From NCBI GenBank assembly GCA_002409725.1, contig DHOI01000055.1, positions 1 to 12,470 of the forward strand: 12,470 nt of DNA. The letters are read 5' to 3'. The notes below the pieces were generated by a model. That model made no database searches, was not told the DNA's origin, and saw nothing but the letters and a program-made list of their open reading frames with translations. Within the stretch, counting starts at the first letter, position 1, and every line of letters begins with the position of its first letter. This document shows, in pieces, positions 1 through 7,164 of the stretch. The stretch is from Christensenella sp. UBA5394. GTDB lineage: Bacteria; Bacillota; Clostridia; Christensenellales; CAG-138. Position numbers and translations under genes: made by a program.

Positions 1-158
1 GTCTGTTTTCTCTGGTTCAGTCCAAAAGAGCCGTCCGGCGCGCTATAAAAAAGCGCCTCCCTGTCAATACTTTTGGCAGATAGGTGGCTTTTGTAGCCGC
101 CGCGCTGATGAAAAAGGCCGAGTTGCGGGTTTTGTCACAATCACGGCTATGTTATTCC
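1..158. other. Upstream intergenic stretch, no gene seen
   Basis: No open frame with a ribosome binding site is visible here on either strand. In many Bacillota the gene for ribosomal protein L28 (rpmB) lies divergently next to asp23, but no L28-like reading frame or start is present, so that gene, if adjacent, lies beyond the left edge. Two modest hairpins can be drawn: GCGCT/AGCGC (40-44 with 52-56, A-rich loop) and GGTGGCT/AGCCGCC (83-89 with 95-101, one G-T pair). Neither is followed by a T-run in either direction, so neither is a clear terminator. Confidence 0.5.
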
Positions 159-187
159 TTGTCAGAGCGGGTATTTTGCGGTAGAAT
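159..187 (+). promoter_or_regulatory. Sigma-A promoter of asp23-fakA-recG
   Basis: TTGTCA (159-164) and TAGAAT (182-187) are separated by exactly 17 bases, each one mismatch from the sigma-A consensus. Transcription would begin near 194, giving a leader of about 50 bases before the asp23 ATG. No alternative good promoter is seen before fakA or recG, so this is probably the promoter for the whole + strand block. Confidence 0.7.
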
Positions 188-246
188 ATAAGCGAAATAA
201 TATGCACTTATATTGTTCATCAATATGATTCAAGGAGGGTTTGCTT

Positions 247-606
247 ATGGCAGGCACGATCATCACCGAGCTTGGGAAGATCACCATTGGCGAGGACATC
301 ATCGCCAATATCGCAGGTTTTGCCGCCACCGAAAATTATGGCGTGGTGGGCATGAATGCAAAAACGGCAACCGATACCCTTTTACAGCTGGTGGGCAGCG
401 ACGCGAACCGCAAGCGTGGCGTAAAGGTCACCTTCCTCGGCGAGGGCGATGTGGCGGACGTCGATCTCTTTGTAACCATGGTCTATGGCGTATCCCTGGC
501 CGTGGTGGCCAAGAATACCATCGACAACGTACGCTACCGCGTAGAGGAAATGACAGGCATCAAAGTGAACAGTGTAAACATCCACGTGGAGAGCATCAAT
601 GCCTAA
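247..606 (+). CDS. yloU: Asp23/Gls24 family envelope stress protein (YloU-like)
   Basis: This 119-residue protein belongs to the Asp23/YloU family, small cytoplasmic proteins that in Gram-positive bacteria associate with the membrane or the cell envelope stress response; the exact biochemical role is unknown. Family signatures seen are the start ITELGKITIGEDIIANIAGFAA, split here as ITELGKITIGED (residues 5-16) and IIANIAGFAA, then the central GVKVTFLGEGDVADVDLFV-like strand and the C-terminal helix ending GIKVNSVNIHVESI. The ATG at 247 is chosen over an in-frame TTG at 241 because AAGGAGGG (232-239) sits 7 bases before the ATG. It is the first gene behind a sigma-A promoter and lies 75 bases before fakA, the same arrangement as yloU-yloV in Bacillus and many Clostridia. 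Length is normal for the family. Confidence 0.93.
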   Translation: MAGTIITELGKITIGEDIIANIAGFAATENYGVVGMNAKTATDTLLQLVGSDANRKRGVKVTFLGEGDVADVDLFVTMVYGVSLAVVAKNTIDNVRYRVEEMTGIKVNSVNIHVESINA

Positions 607-641
607 AGCCGCCTTAGCGCGGCCTTACGGCATTGTATTCG

Positions 642-660
642 CGCGCCCTTTTTGGGCGTG
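642..660 (+). other. Small hairpin between asp23 and fakA
   Basis: CGCGCCC (642-648) pairs with GGGCGTG (654-660) around a five-T loop, with one G-T pair. No T-run follows, and the fakA ribosome binding site begins 7 bases later. It is therefore not a convincing terminator; it could stabilise the asp23 mRNA end or tune readthrough into fakA. Confidence 0.3.
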
Positions 661-666
661 CCCTTT

Positions 667-684
667 GGGAGGATTCATAATTTG
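667..684 (+). promoter_or_regulatory. Ribosome binding site fixing a TTG start for fakA
   Basis: GGGAGGA at 667-673 is 8 bases from TTG at 682-684, the only start near a ribosome binding site that keeps the full DhaL domain. The next in-frame ATG (721) has no comparable site and would remove part of the first helix. Confidence 0.7.
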
Positions 685-2310
685 AAAGAAATATCGATCA
701 ACGGCGCGCTGCTCAAGGATATGTTCCTCACGGGCGCCGCGCTTCTGGAAAAGAACAAGGCCCATATCGACTCGCTCAACGTGTTCCCCGTGCCGGATGG
801 CGACACGGGTACCAACATGTCCATGACCATGCAGAGCGCCGTGCGCGAGATCAAGGGCTGCCCCTGCGCCACCGTAAGCGAGGTAGCGGCCGCGGCTTCC
901 CTCGGCTCCCTCAAGGGCGCGCGGGGCAACAGCGGCGTTATCCTTTCCCAGATCTTCCGGGGCTTTGCCCGGGCGTTGGATGGTGCGACGGAAATGGACG
1001 GAGCCTTGCTGGCGCTGGCCCTTAAATCGGGCACAGAGGCGGCCTACAAGGCCGTGATGAAGCCCAAGGAGGGCACCATGCTCACCGTTTCCCGCATGAT
1101 CGGCGAGGCGGTCGGCGTCAAGAGCGCCGAGGGCGCGAACGTATATAAGCTGGTAGATGTAATGATCGAGCGGGGCGAATCCGCCCTGCGGCTAACGCCC
1201 GAGCTTTTGCCTGTGCTCAAAGAGGCGGGCGTGGTGGATAGCGGCGGCAAGGGGCTTTTGACCATCTTCCGCGGCTTCAAGATGGCGCTCGACGGCGAAG
1301 AAGTGGACGACCTCCCCGAGGAAATCGCCGAGGCCCCCAGCGAGGATGTGCTCACGCTGGACGATGTGAACGACATCACCTACGGCTACTGTACCGAATT
1401 CTTCATCATCCACCTCGATGAAGCCATCGCCGAGGAGGATCTTGATAAATTCCGCGACAAGCTGATGAAGATCGGCGACAGCGTGGTGGTGGCCCACGAT
1501 ACGGGCTTTGTGAAGGTACACGTACACTCCAACGCGCCGGGTAAGATTTTGCAGCTGGCCCTACGCCTTGGTGAGTTAAGCAACCTCAAAATCGAAAATA
1601 TGCGCGAGCAGAACCGCGAGATCCAGGCCAAGCTCAAAGCCGCCGAAAAGGAATGCGCCATGGTGGCTGTGAGCACCGGCGAGGGCATCGACGCGGTGTT
1701 CGGCGAACTGGGCGTGGAGGGCCTGATCCAGGGCGGACAAACCATGAACCCCAGCACCGACACCATCGCCAAGGCCATCCGCAGGGTGAACGCGCGCAAC
1801 GTGTTCGTGTTGCCCAATAACCCCAACATCATCCTGGCCGCGCAACAGGCTGCGGAACTGGCCGAGCGCAACGTGATCGTGCTGCCCACCAAAACGGTGA
1901 TGCAGGGCATCGGCGCCGCCACCGCCTACCTCGACGATGCCGGTGCGGCTGATAATGAAAAAAGCATGCGCGCTGCAGCCGAGAAGGTGATCTCCGGCTC
2001 CGTGACCTTCGCGGTGCGCGATACCTCCGTGAACGGCACCAAGATCGAAAAGGGCAATATCATCGGTCTTTTGGATAACGCCATCGTGGCCGTGGGCAAC
2101 AATGTAGATGAAGCCACCCTGGCCCTGCTGGATAAAATGATGGAAAACGCACAGGAAGACAGCGTTGTCACCCTCTTCTACGGCGAAGGCGTGGATGCGG
2201 ATAACGCGGCCGCCTTGGTCAAATCCATGGAAGAGCGGCACCCGGGCGCGGAGTTCCTTTGCCAGAACGGCGGCCAGCCCCTGTATTATTATTACATCTC
2301 CGTGGAATGA
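682..2310 (+). CDS. fakA: Fatty acid kinase subunit FakA (DAK domain, YloV-like)
   Basis: FakA phosphorylates fatty acids held by a DegV-type FakB partner, using ATP, to give acyl-phosphate for phospholipid synthesis. The protein has 542 residues, usual for the family. The N-terminal DhaL/DAK kinase domain (about 1-200) shows the Mg-ATP signature NVFPVPDGDTGTNM (33-46) and ARGNSGVILSQ (80-90). The middle domain carries the family motif YGYCTEFFI with its conserved cysteine, and HDTGFVKVHVHSNAPGKIL followed by GELSNLKIENMREQN. A C-terminal domain of unclear fold completes it. The start is taken as TTG at 682, preceded by GGGAGGA (667-673) with 8 bases spacing; the longer frame from 652 has no ribosome binding site, and starting later would cut the DhaL domain. 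Its stop overlaps the recG ATG. No FakB/DegV gene is in the window, as is common because fakB is usually unlinked. Confidence 0.93.
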   Translation: MKEISINGALLKDMFLTGAALLEKNKAHIDSLNVFPVPDGDTGTNMSMTMQSAVREIKGCPCATVSEVAAAASLGSLKGARGNSGVILSQIFRGFARALDGATEMDGALLALALKSGTEAAYKAVMKPKEGTMLTVSRMIGEAVGVKSAEGANVYKLVDVMIERGESALRLTPELLPVLKEAGVVDSGGKGLLTIFRGFKMALDGEEVDDLPEEIAEAPSEDVLTLDDVNDITYGYCTEFFIIHLDEAIAEEDLDKFRDKLMKIGDSVVVAHDTGFVKVHVHSNAPGKILQLALRLGELSNLKIENMREQNREIQAKLKAAEKECAMVAVSTGEGIDAVFGELGVEGLIQGGQTMNPSTDTIAKAIRRVNARNVFVLPNNPNIILAAQQAAELAERNVIVLPTKTVMQGIGAATAYLDDAGAADNEKSMRAAAEKVISGSVTFAVRDTSVNGTKIEKGNIIGLLDNAIVAVGNNVDEATLALLDKMMENAQEDSVVTLFYGEGVDADNAAALVKSMEERHPGAEFLCQNGGQPLYYYYISVE

Positions 2311-4331
2311 ACCCGGATAGCCCGCTCACCTGCCTCAAAGGCGTAGGCCCGCGCCGGGCGGAATTGCTCGGTAAGCTGGGCCTTTTTTCTCTCGGCGCGC
2401 TTTTGCGCTTCGCCCCCCGGGATTATCGGGATTACAGCCGCGCCCTAGCCGCCGGCGAGGCCGGCCATGGGCAGGATGCCGCCTTTGCCTTAACCATCCT
2501 CGCAGAGCCCAAGCTGGCGCGCATCCGCCGTGGATTGAGCATCCTTTCGGCCCAGGCCGCGGATGAAAGCGGTAAGCTAACCCTCACCTGGTATAACCAG
2601 CCCTTCCGCAAGGACGGCCTCGCGCGGGGCCAAAATATCATCGCCTGCGGCCGAGTGGATCGAACGCGGGGCGCCAAGCTGGTCAACCCCACCCTCTTCC
2701 CCGCCCTGCCCGGTATCCTGCCGCTTTACCCGCTAACCCGGGGCCTTTCGCAAAAGCAGCTACGGGATCTGGTCCGCGCGGCCCTCTCCACCTGCCTGCC
2801 CGATTTGGTTGACCCCCTACCCGAACCCATCCGTGCCGCCTATGGCCTAGAGCCCCTTGGCGATGCGCTTGAAAGCCTTCATTTCCCCGGCAATATGGAA
2901 GCGCTAGCCCGGGCCAGGCGACGGCTGGCCTTTGAGGATATGCTGCTCTTCCGCTTGATGCTGGGCCTTTCCGGCCAGGAACGCCGCGCGGCCCCGGCCC
3001 GGCCCATCGACGCCAGCGTAGAAACCTTCCTACCCCTTTTGCCCTTCATCCCCACTGGCGCGCAGCTGCAGGCCATGGCGGATATTCGGGCGGATATGGC
3101 GGCGGGCCGGGCCATGAACCGGCTGATCCAGGGCGATGTGGGCAGCGGCAAAACGGCTGTAGCCTTTTTTGCCATGCATGCCGCCATGGAGGCAGGTCGC
3201 CAAGCCGCGCTCATGGCCCCGACCGAGATCCTCGCCCGGCAGCATTACGAAAAGCTCTGCGTCCTCTTCAACCCGGCCCGCGTGCGCCTGCTCTTGGGCG
3301 GCATGAAAAAATCCGAGCGGGAGGAAGCCTGGGAAGCCCTTTCCACAGGCCGAGCGGCCCTGGCCGTGGGTACCCACGCGTTGCTCAGGCAAGAAGGCGG
3401 CTTCCATGACCTCGCCCTTGTCGTAACGGATGAGCAGCACCGCTTCGGCGTGAGCCAGCGGGCCGCCATTGCGGCCAAGGGCCGCGAGGGCGTGCATGTG
3501 CTGGTGATGAGCGCCACGCCCATCCCCCGCACTCTGGCCCTGCTTCTCTACGGTGATCTGGATGTTTCCCGTATTGGCGAGCTGCCGCCGGGCCGCAAGC
3601 CCATCAAAACCAGCCTGGTGCCGCCCTCCAAGCGCAGGGCGATGTATGATTTCCTCGCAGCCCAAATCAGCGAGGGCCGGCAAGCCTACGTAGTTTGCCC
3701 GCTGGTGGAGGAAAGCGAGGAGCTACCCGGCGTGCCCGGGGCTGTAGCGCATTGCGCCAAGCTGAAAAGGGCCTTTCCCAGCCTGCGCATCGACCTTTTG
3801 CACGGCCAGATGCCCGCGCGCGAAAAGGAGGCCGTGGCCGCCGCCTTCCGCGACGGGGCCATCGACATCCTGGTTTCCACCACCGTGATCGAGGTGGGGG
3901 TGGATGTGCCCAACGCCTGCGTGATGGCCATCGAACATGCCGACCGCTTCGGCCTGGCCCAGCTGCACCAGCTGCGGGGCCGCGTAGGCCGGGGCAGCGC
4001 CAAATCTTACTGTTTTCTCATCAGCGCCGCTGCTGGCGATACCACCGCCACCGAGCGCCTGCGCATGCTGGTATCCTCGCAGGACGGCTTTGCCATTGCC
4101 GAGGCGGATCTCACATTGCGCGGGCCTGGCGAGTTCCTCGGCAAGCGTCAGCATGGCCTTTCGGAATTCGCCGCAGCCAGCCTGGCCATGGATATGGGCG
4201 TGCTCCAGCAGGCCCAGGAAGCGGCCGACCGCCTGCTGGCGGATCCCGGCTGGGCCGCCTCGGCCCAGCCGCTTCTGGAGATCGCGCGGGCGCGGCTGGC
4301 CGCTACGGAACGGGAAATCGCCCCGAATTAG
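2307..4331 (+). CDS. recG: ATP-dependent DNA helicase RecG
   Basis: RecG remodels stalled replication forks and branched recombination intermediates by pulling the junction over its wedge domain. At 674 residues it is full length. Seen in order: N-terminal LTCLKGVGPRRAELLGKLG (7-25) and an OB-fold wedge region (about 50-150); helicase motif I (Walker A) GDVGSGKT (276-283); motif Ia MAPTEILARQH (303-313); motif II DEQH (375-378) followed by RFGV; motif III MSATPIPRT (401-409); motifs V and VI in STTVIEVGVDVPNA and HQLRGRVGRG; and the RecG translocation (TRG) region around DLTLRGPGEFLGKRQHG (601-617). The ATG at 2307 overlaps the fakA stop by four bases (ATGA) without a strong ribosome binding site, which points to translational coupling. 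The frame stays open upstream to 2259, but that part overlaps fakA and has no family match. Downstream rsmD and coaD, often found after recG, are absent here. Confidence 0.97.
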   Translation: MNPDSPLTCLKGVGPRRAELLGKLGLFSLGALLRFAPRDYRDYSRALAAGEAGHGQDAAFALTILAEPKLARIRRGLSILSAQAADESGKLTLTWYNQPFRKDGLARGQNIIACGRVDRTRGAKLVNPTLFPALPGILPLYPLTRGLSQKQLRDLVRAALSTCLPDLVDPLPEPIRAAYGLEPLGDALESLHFPGNMEALARARRRLAFEDMLLFRLMLGLSGQERRAAPARPIDASVETFLPLLPFIPTGAQLQAMADIRADMAAGRAMNRLIQGDVGSGKTAVAFFAMHAAMEAGRQAALMAPTEILARQHYEKLCVLFNPARVRLLLGGMKKSEREEAWEALSTGRAALAVGTHALLRQEGGFHDLALVVTDEQHRFGVSQRAAIAAKGREGVHVLVMSATPIPRTLALLLYGDLDVSRIGELPPGRKPIKTSLVPPSKRRAMYDFLAAQISEGRQAYVVCPLVEESEELPGVPGAVAHCAKLKRAFPSLRIDLLHGQMPAREKEAVAAAFRDGAIDILVSTTVIEVGVDVPNACVMAIEHADRFGLAQLHQLRGRVGRGSAKSYCFLISAAAGDTTATERLRMLVSSQDGFAIAEADLTLRGPGEFLGKRQHGLSEFAAASLAMDMGVLQQAQEAADRLLADPGWAASAQPLLEIARARLAATEREIAPN

Positions 4332-4410
4332 GCAGATGTTTTTTTCGGGCTATCCGCCCCCCAACGCCGACTTGCTTTTAAAAAAAGTAAGCAAAATAGC
4401 TGTTAATTCG

Positions 4411-4446
4411 AAAAAGGATTCGGCGCATAGAAGCTGCGTCGAATCC
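4411..4446 (-). terminator. Intrinsic terminator, minus strand
   Basis: On the minus strand a 12-bp stem (4435-4446 with 4416-4427, one G-T pair) with a 7-base loop is followed at once by TTTTTCG (4415-4409). This is a textbook intrinsic terminator for leftward transcription. It lies about 365 bases beyond the asd stop, so it ends either a long asd 3' tail or a separate small RNA started inside the gap. By position it also prevents leftward transcripts from running antisense into recG. Confidence 0.7.
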
Positions 4447-4627
4447 GCGGATTGACCGATTACAACGTTATGCCACTTTTGTATATGCTTTCCCTTGCCG
4501 AAAGCGGCCTCGGCTTCACGAGCAGCGGCTATCCTGTACAGCGGGCGCATGCACCCGCACCCGTTCAAGCGGGAGCTATGCCTGCCGAACACAAGCGGTA
4601 TCGCCGCTTCCCGGCAATCGTAAAGGC

Positions 4628-4653
4628 GGCCCGGCGCACCTCTGCGCCGGGCC
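4628..4653. repeat. 11-bp perfect GC hairpin
   Basis: GGCCCGGCGCA (4628-4638) and TGCGCCGGGCC (4643-4653) pair perfectly around CCTC. The core CCGGCGCA/TGCGCCGG recurs in the palindrome at 10465-10494, and both are followed by TTGCAT a few bases later. In the leftward direction it is followed by GCCTTTACG, in the rightward by GTATTGCAT, so it lacks a good T-run either way. It may be a rho-independent terminator with a weak tail, or a stem within the candidate RNA. Confidence 0.45.
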
Positions 4654-4666
4654 GTATTGCATAGAA

Positions 4667-4695
4667 CTATTACGCTATTCCGGTTACTCTTTCAA
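4667..4695 (-). promoter_or_regulatory. Candidate sigma-A promoter for the intergenic RNA
   Basis: Reading the minus strand, TTGAAA (4695-4690) is 17 bases from TAATAG (4672-4667). The predicted start is near 4660. The -35 box sits at the junction between the outer stem and the large hairpin of the element at 4680-4781, so the two features may be linked or may be a coincidence. It is weaker than the hom and padR promoters. Confidence 0.3.
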
Positions 4696-4781
4696 GGTCG
4701 CGTTTGTGCCCGAATGGCCAAACGCATAGCGCCTTGATGAAGTCTCCAAATGCTAAGGCATGTTGAGGAAAGAGTAACCGG
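4680..4781 (+). repeat. 102-bp inverted-repeat element folding as a three-way junction
   Basis: Perfect 14-base arms (4680-4693, CCGGTTACTCTTTC, and 4768-4781) enclose two further hairpins. The first is AAGG (4694-4697) with CCTT (4732-4735), enclosing GCGTTTG (4700-4706) with CAAACGC (4719-4725) and GCC/GGC (4708-4710, 4716-4718) around a CGAAT loop. The second is ATGC/GCAT (4750-4753, 4758-4761) around TAAG. Pairing is slightly better when read as a + strand RNA, because T4698 can pair with G. The form fits a structured RNA, a small non-autonomous mobile element (MITE) or a clostridial intergenic repeat; the sequence alone does not decide. No coding capacity. Confidence 0.6.
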
Positions 4782-4783
4782 GG

Positions 4784-4804
4784 TATGGGGGCAGCGCCCC
4801 CATA
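4784..4804. repeat. Short GC palindrome after asd
   Basis: TATGGGGGC (4784-4792) and GCCCCCATA (4796-4804) pair around a three-base loop, beginning 6 bases past the asd stop codon. There is no T-run on its leftward side, so it is not a classic terminator for asd, but such a hairpin could protect the mRNA 3' end. The GGGGGC/GCCCCC core also occurs at 12351-12366, suggesting a common intergenic repeat of this genome. Confidence 0.5.
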
Positions 4805-4810
4805 AAAAGC

Positions 4811-5815
4811 CTACCGCGCTACCAGCAGCTCTGCGATCTGCACGGCGTTGGTGGCCGCGCCTTTGCGCACCTGGTCGCCGCAGCACCAGAGGGCGAGGCC
4901 GTTGGGGTTGGTGAGGTCCCTTCGGATGCGGCCTACGAACACGATATCCTGGCCGCTGGTATCGAGCGGCATGGGGTAGCGCTTATTCGCCGGGTCGTCC
5001 ACCAAGCGGCAGCCTGGCGCGGCGGCGATGGCAGCCTGCGCTTCTTCAACGGAGAGAGGCCGCTCGGTGATTACGCTAACGGATACGGAATGGCTGCGCA
5101 CCACGGGCACGCGCACGCAGGTGCAGGTAACTAACATTTCCGGCAGGTGGAGGATCTTTCGGCCCTCGTTCTGCATCTTCATTTCCTCACTGGTGTAGCC
5201 GTTCTCGCCAAAGCCGCCGATCTGGGGGATGAGGTTGTAGGCGATCTGGTATTGGAAGGCGCTGACCTCGGGGGCATGGCCCTTGGAGATGGCCTCGACC
5301 TGGGCGGCCAGCTCTCGGGGGCCTGCCACGCCCGCACCGGATACGGCCTGGTAGGAGGAAGCCACCATGGCCTTGATGGGCGAGAGTTTCGAGAGGGCGT
5401 TGACGGCCACCAACGTGACGATGGTGGTGCAATTGGGATTGGCGATAATGCCCTGGTGCAGCTTGGCGTCTTCGGGGTTGATCTCGGGGATGACGAGGGG
5501 CACCTCCGGGTTCATGCGGAAGGCGCTGGAATTATCCACGAAGACCGCGCCCGCCGCCTTGATGGCCGGGGCAAACTTCTTGGCGATATCGTTCTCCGCC
5601 GCACCCAGCACAATATCCATGCCCGCAAAGGCGCTCTCAGAGGCCTCCTGCACAAGCACGGGCATACCTTTGAAATCAATGCTGCTGCCCGCGCTGCGGC
5701 TACTGGCCAGGAGGCGCAGCTCTGCCACGGGGAAATCCCGCTCTTCGAGGATGGCCAGCATTTCCCGGCCCACGGCGCCCGTGGCGCCCAATACGGCTAC
5801 GTTATACGTTTTCAT
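4811..5815 (-). CDS. asd: Aspartate-semialdehyde dehydrogenase
   Basis: Asd reduces L-aspartyl-4-phosphate to aspartate semialdehyde with NADPH, the branch point between lysine/diaminopimelate and homoserine. The protein has 334 residues, normal for the family. The N-terminal NADP-binding fold starts with NVAVLGATGAVGREM (5-19). The catalytic cysteine is C129 in NPNCTTI; supporting residues are in SSYQAVSGAG and in the substrate-binding RVPVVRSHSVSVSV, which carries the active-site histidine. The ATG overlaps the lysC stop by four bases (ATGA), and AGGAGG (5825-5830) sits 9 bases upstream inside lysC, so translation is coupled to lysC. It is the last gene of the hom-lysC-asd operon. The product feeds Hom encoded upstream. 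Confidence 0.96.
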   Translation of the reverse strand: MKTYNVAVLGATGAVGREMLAILEERDFPVAELRLLASSRSAGSSIDFKGMPVLVQEASESAFAGMDIVLGAAENDIAKKFAPAIKAAGAVFVDNSSAFRMNPEVPLVIPEINPEDAKLHQGIIANPNCTTIVTLVAVNALSKLSPIKAMVASSYQAVSGAGVAGPRELAAQVEAISKGHAPEVSAFQYQIAYNLIPQIGGFGENGYTSEEMKMQNEGRKILHLPEMLVTCTCVRVPVVRSHSVSVSVITERPLSVEEAQAAIAAAPGCRLVDDPANKRYPMPLDTSGQDIVFVGRIRRDLTNPNGLALWCCGDQVRKGAATNAVQIAELLVAR

Positions 5816-7149
5816 TTTTCCGCCCCTCCTATGATGAAGCTGTCATATAATACGCGGATGGTGTTTTCAAAATCCTGGTTCTCCACGCCCACGATAATGT
5901 TGATCTCATCCGGACCCTGGGCGATCATGCGGATGTTGATGTCGTTTGCGCCCAGCGCGCCGAAGACCTTGCCGCTCACGCCGGGGATGAAGGCCATCTT
6001 GCGGCCTACGGTGGCAATGAGGGCGATGTTTTCCGTTACGTTGATGCTGTCCGGTTCACAGCATTGCTTGATTTCGCCTATTATATCATAAATGCAAGGT
6101 TTTATCTTCTCCGAGGATACAACCAGGGAAAAGCTGTCGATGCCACTGGGGATGTGCTCGATGGGCACGCTGTATTTTTCGAAGATGGCCAGCGCGCTGC
6201 GGATGATGCCGGTCTCCGCCGTGAGATGGCTTTTGCGCAGGGTGATAATGGAAAAATCCTTGCGGCCGGAGATGCCGGTGATGAAGCGCTTGCGCTCCTC
6301 CCGCGTCTCCTTTTCAAAGTCCCGCTTGATAAGCGTACCCGGATCGTTGGGTGCGTTGGTATTGCGGATGTTGATGGGGATATCCTTATGCCGTACGGGG
6401 AAGATGGTTTCCTCGTGAAGCACGTTGGCCCCCATGTAAGCAAGCTCGCGCAGTTCGCTGTAGGTGATGTGGGCGATGGGCTTGGGGTCTTCCACGATGC
6501 GCGGATCCGCCATGAGGATGCCGGAAACATCCGTCCAGTTTTCATAAACGCCGGCGTCGATCGCCGCCGCGGCCAAAGAGCCGGTGATATCGCTGCCGCC
6601 CCGGCTCATCACCCGCACGCTGCCATCCGGCAACGCCCCATAAAAGCCGGGTAGCACCATGCCGCCCTTGCCGACGGCCAGCGCCGCCAGGTTTTCCTCG
6701 CTCTTATCCGCATCCAGCTTGCCGTCGTAGCCAAAGCGCACCCATTCGGTGGCGTCCACAAAGACAAAGCCCAGGTAATCCGCCAGGAGCTTGGCCGTGA
6801 GATATTCGCCTCTGGACACGAGGTAGTCGATGGACATATTCTTGCTCATCTTGGAGCGGATGAAGGCGAATTCCGCGTCCAAATCCGTGGAAAGGCCGCA
6901 GCCCTCTTTGATTTGGTTGAAGCGCTCTTCGATCATGGAAAACACGCCCTCGTAGGATACGCCGTATTTGAGGTGGGCGTAGCAGAGATACAACAGGTCG
7001 GTAATCTTGTTGTCGTCCCCAAAGCGCTTGCCGGGCGCGGAAACCACCACCACGGCCCGCTGCACATCCGCATGGATGATATCCTTGACCTTTTCGAATT
7101 GTGCGGCATCCGCCAGGGAGCTGCCGCCGAATTTTGCTACTTTGATCAT
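5812..7149 (-). CDS. lysC: Aspartate kinase with C-terminal ACT domains
   Basis: Aspartokinase phosphorylates aspartate at its side chain, the first committed step to lysine, threonine and methionine. At 445 residues it fits the monofunctional long class, such as B. subtilis YclM or E. coli LysC, rather than the alpha/beta class with an internal start. Kinase motifs: KFGGSS (6-11), RGEYLTAKLLADYLG (113-127), MSRGGSDITGS (181-191) and ENWTDVSG (203-210). The C-terminal third (about 290-445) shows paired ACT domains, with VGRKMAFIPGVSGKVFGALG and NDINIRMIAQGPDEINIIVG, the likely site of amino acid feedback. The start is ATG 7149, with AGAGGA 8 bases upstream, 15 bases after the hom stop. The effector (lysine, threonine or both) cannot be read from sequence; the hom linkage makes a role in threonine supply likely. 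The symbol is used for the function, not for a proven isozyme. Confidence 0.95.
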   Translation of the reverse strand: MIKVAKFGGSSLADAAQFEKVKDIIHADVQRAVVVVSAPGKRFGDDNKITDLLYLCYAHLKYGVSYEGVFSMIEERFNQIKEGCGLSTDLDAEFAFIRSKMSKNMSIDYLVSRGEYLTAKLLADYLGFVFVDATEWVRFGYDGKLDADKSEENLAALAVGKGGMVLPGFYGALPDGSVRVMSRGGSDITGSLAAAAIDAGVYENWTDVSGILMADPRIVEDPKPIAHITYSELRELAYMGANVLHEETIFPVRHKDIPINIRNTNAPNDPGTLIKRDFEKETREERKRFITGISGRKDFSIITLRKSHLTAETGIIRSALAIFEKYSVPIEHIPSGIDSFSLVVSSEKIKPCIYDIIGEIKQCCEPDSINVTENIALIATVGRKMAFIPGVSGKVFGALGANDINIRMIAQGPDEINIIVGVENQDFENTIRVLYDSFIIGGAEK

Positions 7150-7164
7150 ATATTTAATCCTCTA

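Larger units (their letters stand above)
4411..4660 (-). ncRNA. Candidate small non-coding RNA (unassigned)
   Basis: This stretch lies between a plausible minus-strand promoter (TTGAAA-17-TAATAG, 4695-4667) and the strong minus-strand terminator at 4446-4411. It has no believable reading frame: the 70- and 80-codon frames crossing it have no ribosome binding site and run through the hairpins. The predicted RNA of about 250 bases contains several stems: an 11-bp GC hairpin (4628-4653), AAGCGG/CCGCTT near its 5' third, CCCG/CGGG and GCCGA/TCGGC hairpins, then the terminator. I could not match it to 6S RNA, SRP RNA, tmRNA, RNase P RNA, T-box, lysine or cobalamin riboswitch signatures. Equally it may be only the structured 3' tail of the asd transcript. 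Confidence 0.3.

Noticed and set aside
39..67. TTGACA (minus strand, 67-62) with TATAGC as a divergent promoter
   Set aside because: The spacer is only 14 bases and no gene start lies downstream within the window.
1..240. Divergent rpmB (ribosomal protein L28) expected next to asp23
   Set aside because: No L28-like frame or start codon with ribosome binding site is present on the minus strand here.
1576..2241. Long open frame on the minus strand opposite fakA
   Set aside because: It lies wholly within fakA, has histidine- and glycine-rich low-information translation typical of antisense frames in GC-rich genes, and no ribosome binding site or family match.
4350..4592. Possible 80-residue protein on the minus strand in the same gap
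   Set aside because: It runs through the intrinsic terminator at 4446-4411 and has no ribosome binding site.
4452..4664. Possible 70-residue protein on the + strand in the recG-asd gap
   Set aside because: TTG start without a ribosome binding site, passes through the perfect hairpin at 4628-4653, composition not protein-like.
5147..6091. 314-codon plus-strand frame opposite asd and lysC
   Set aside because: It crosses the asd-lysC border antisense to both genes, without start signal or recognisable domains.
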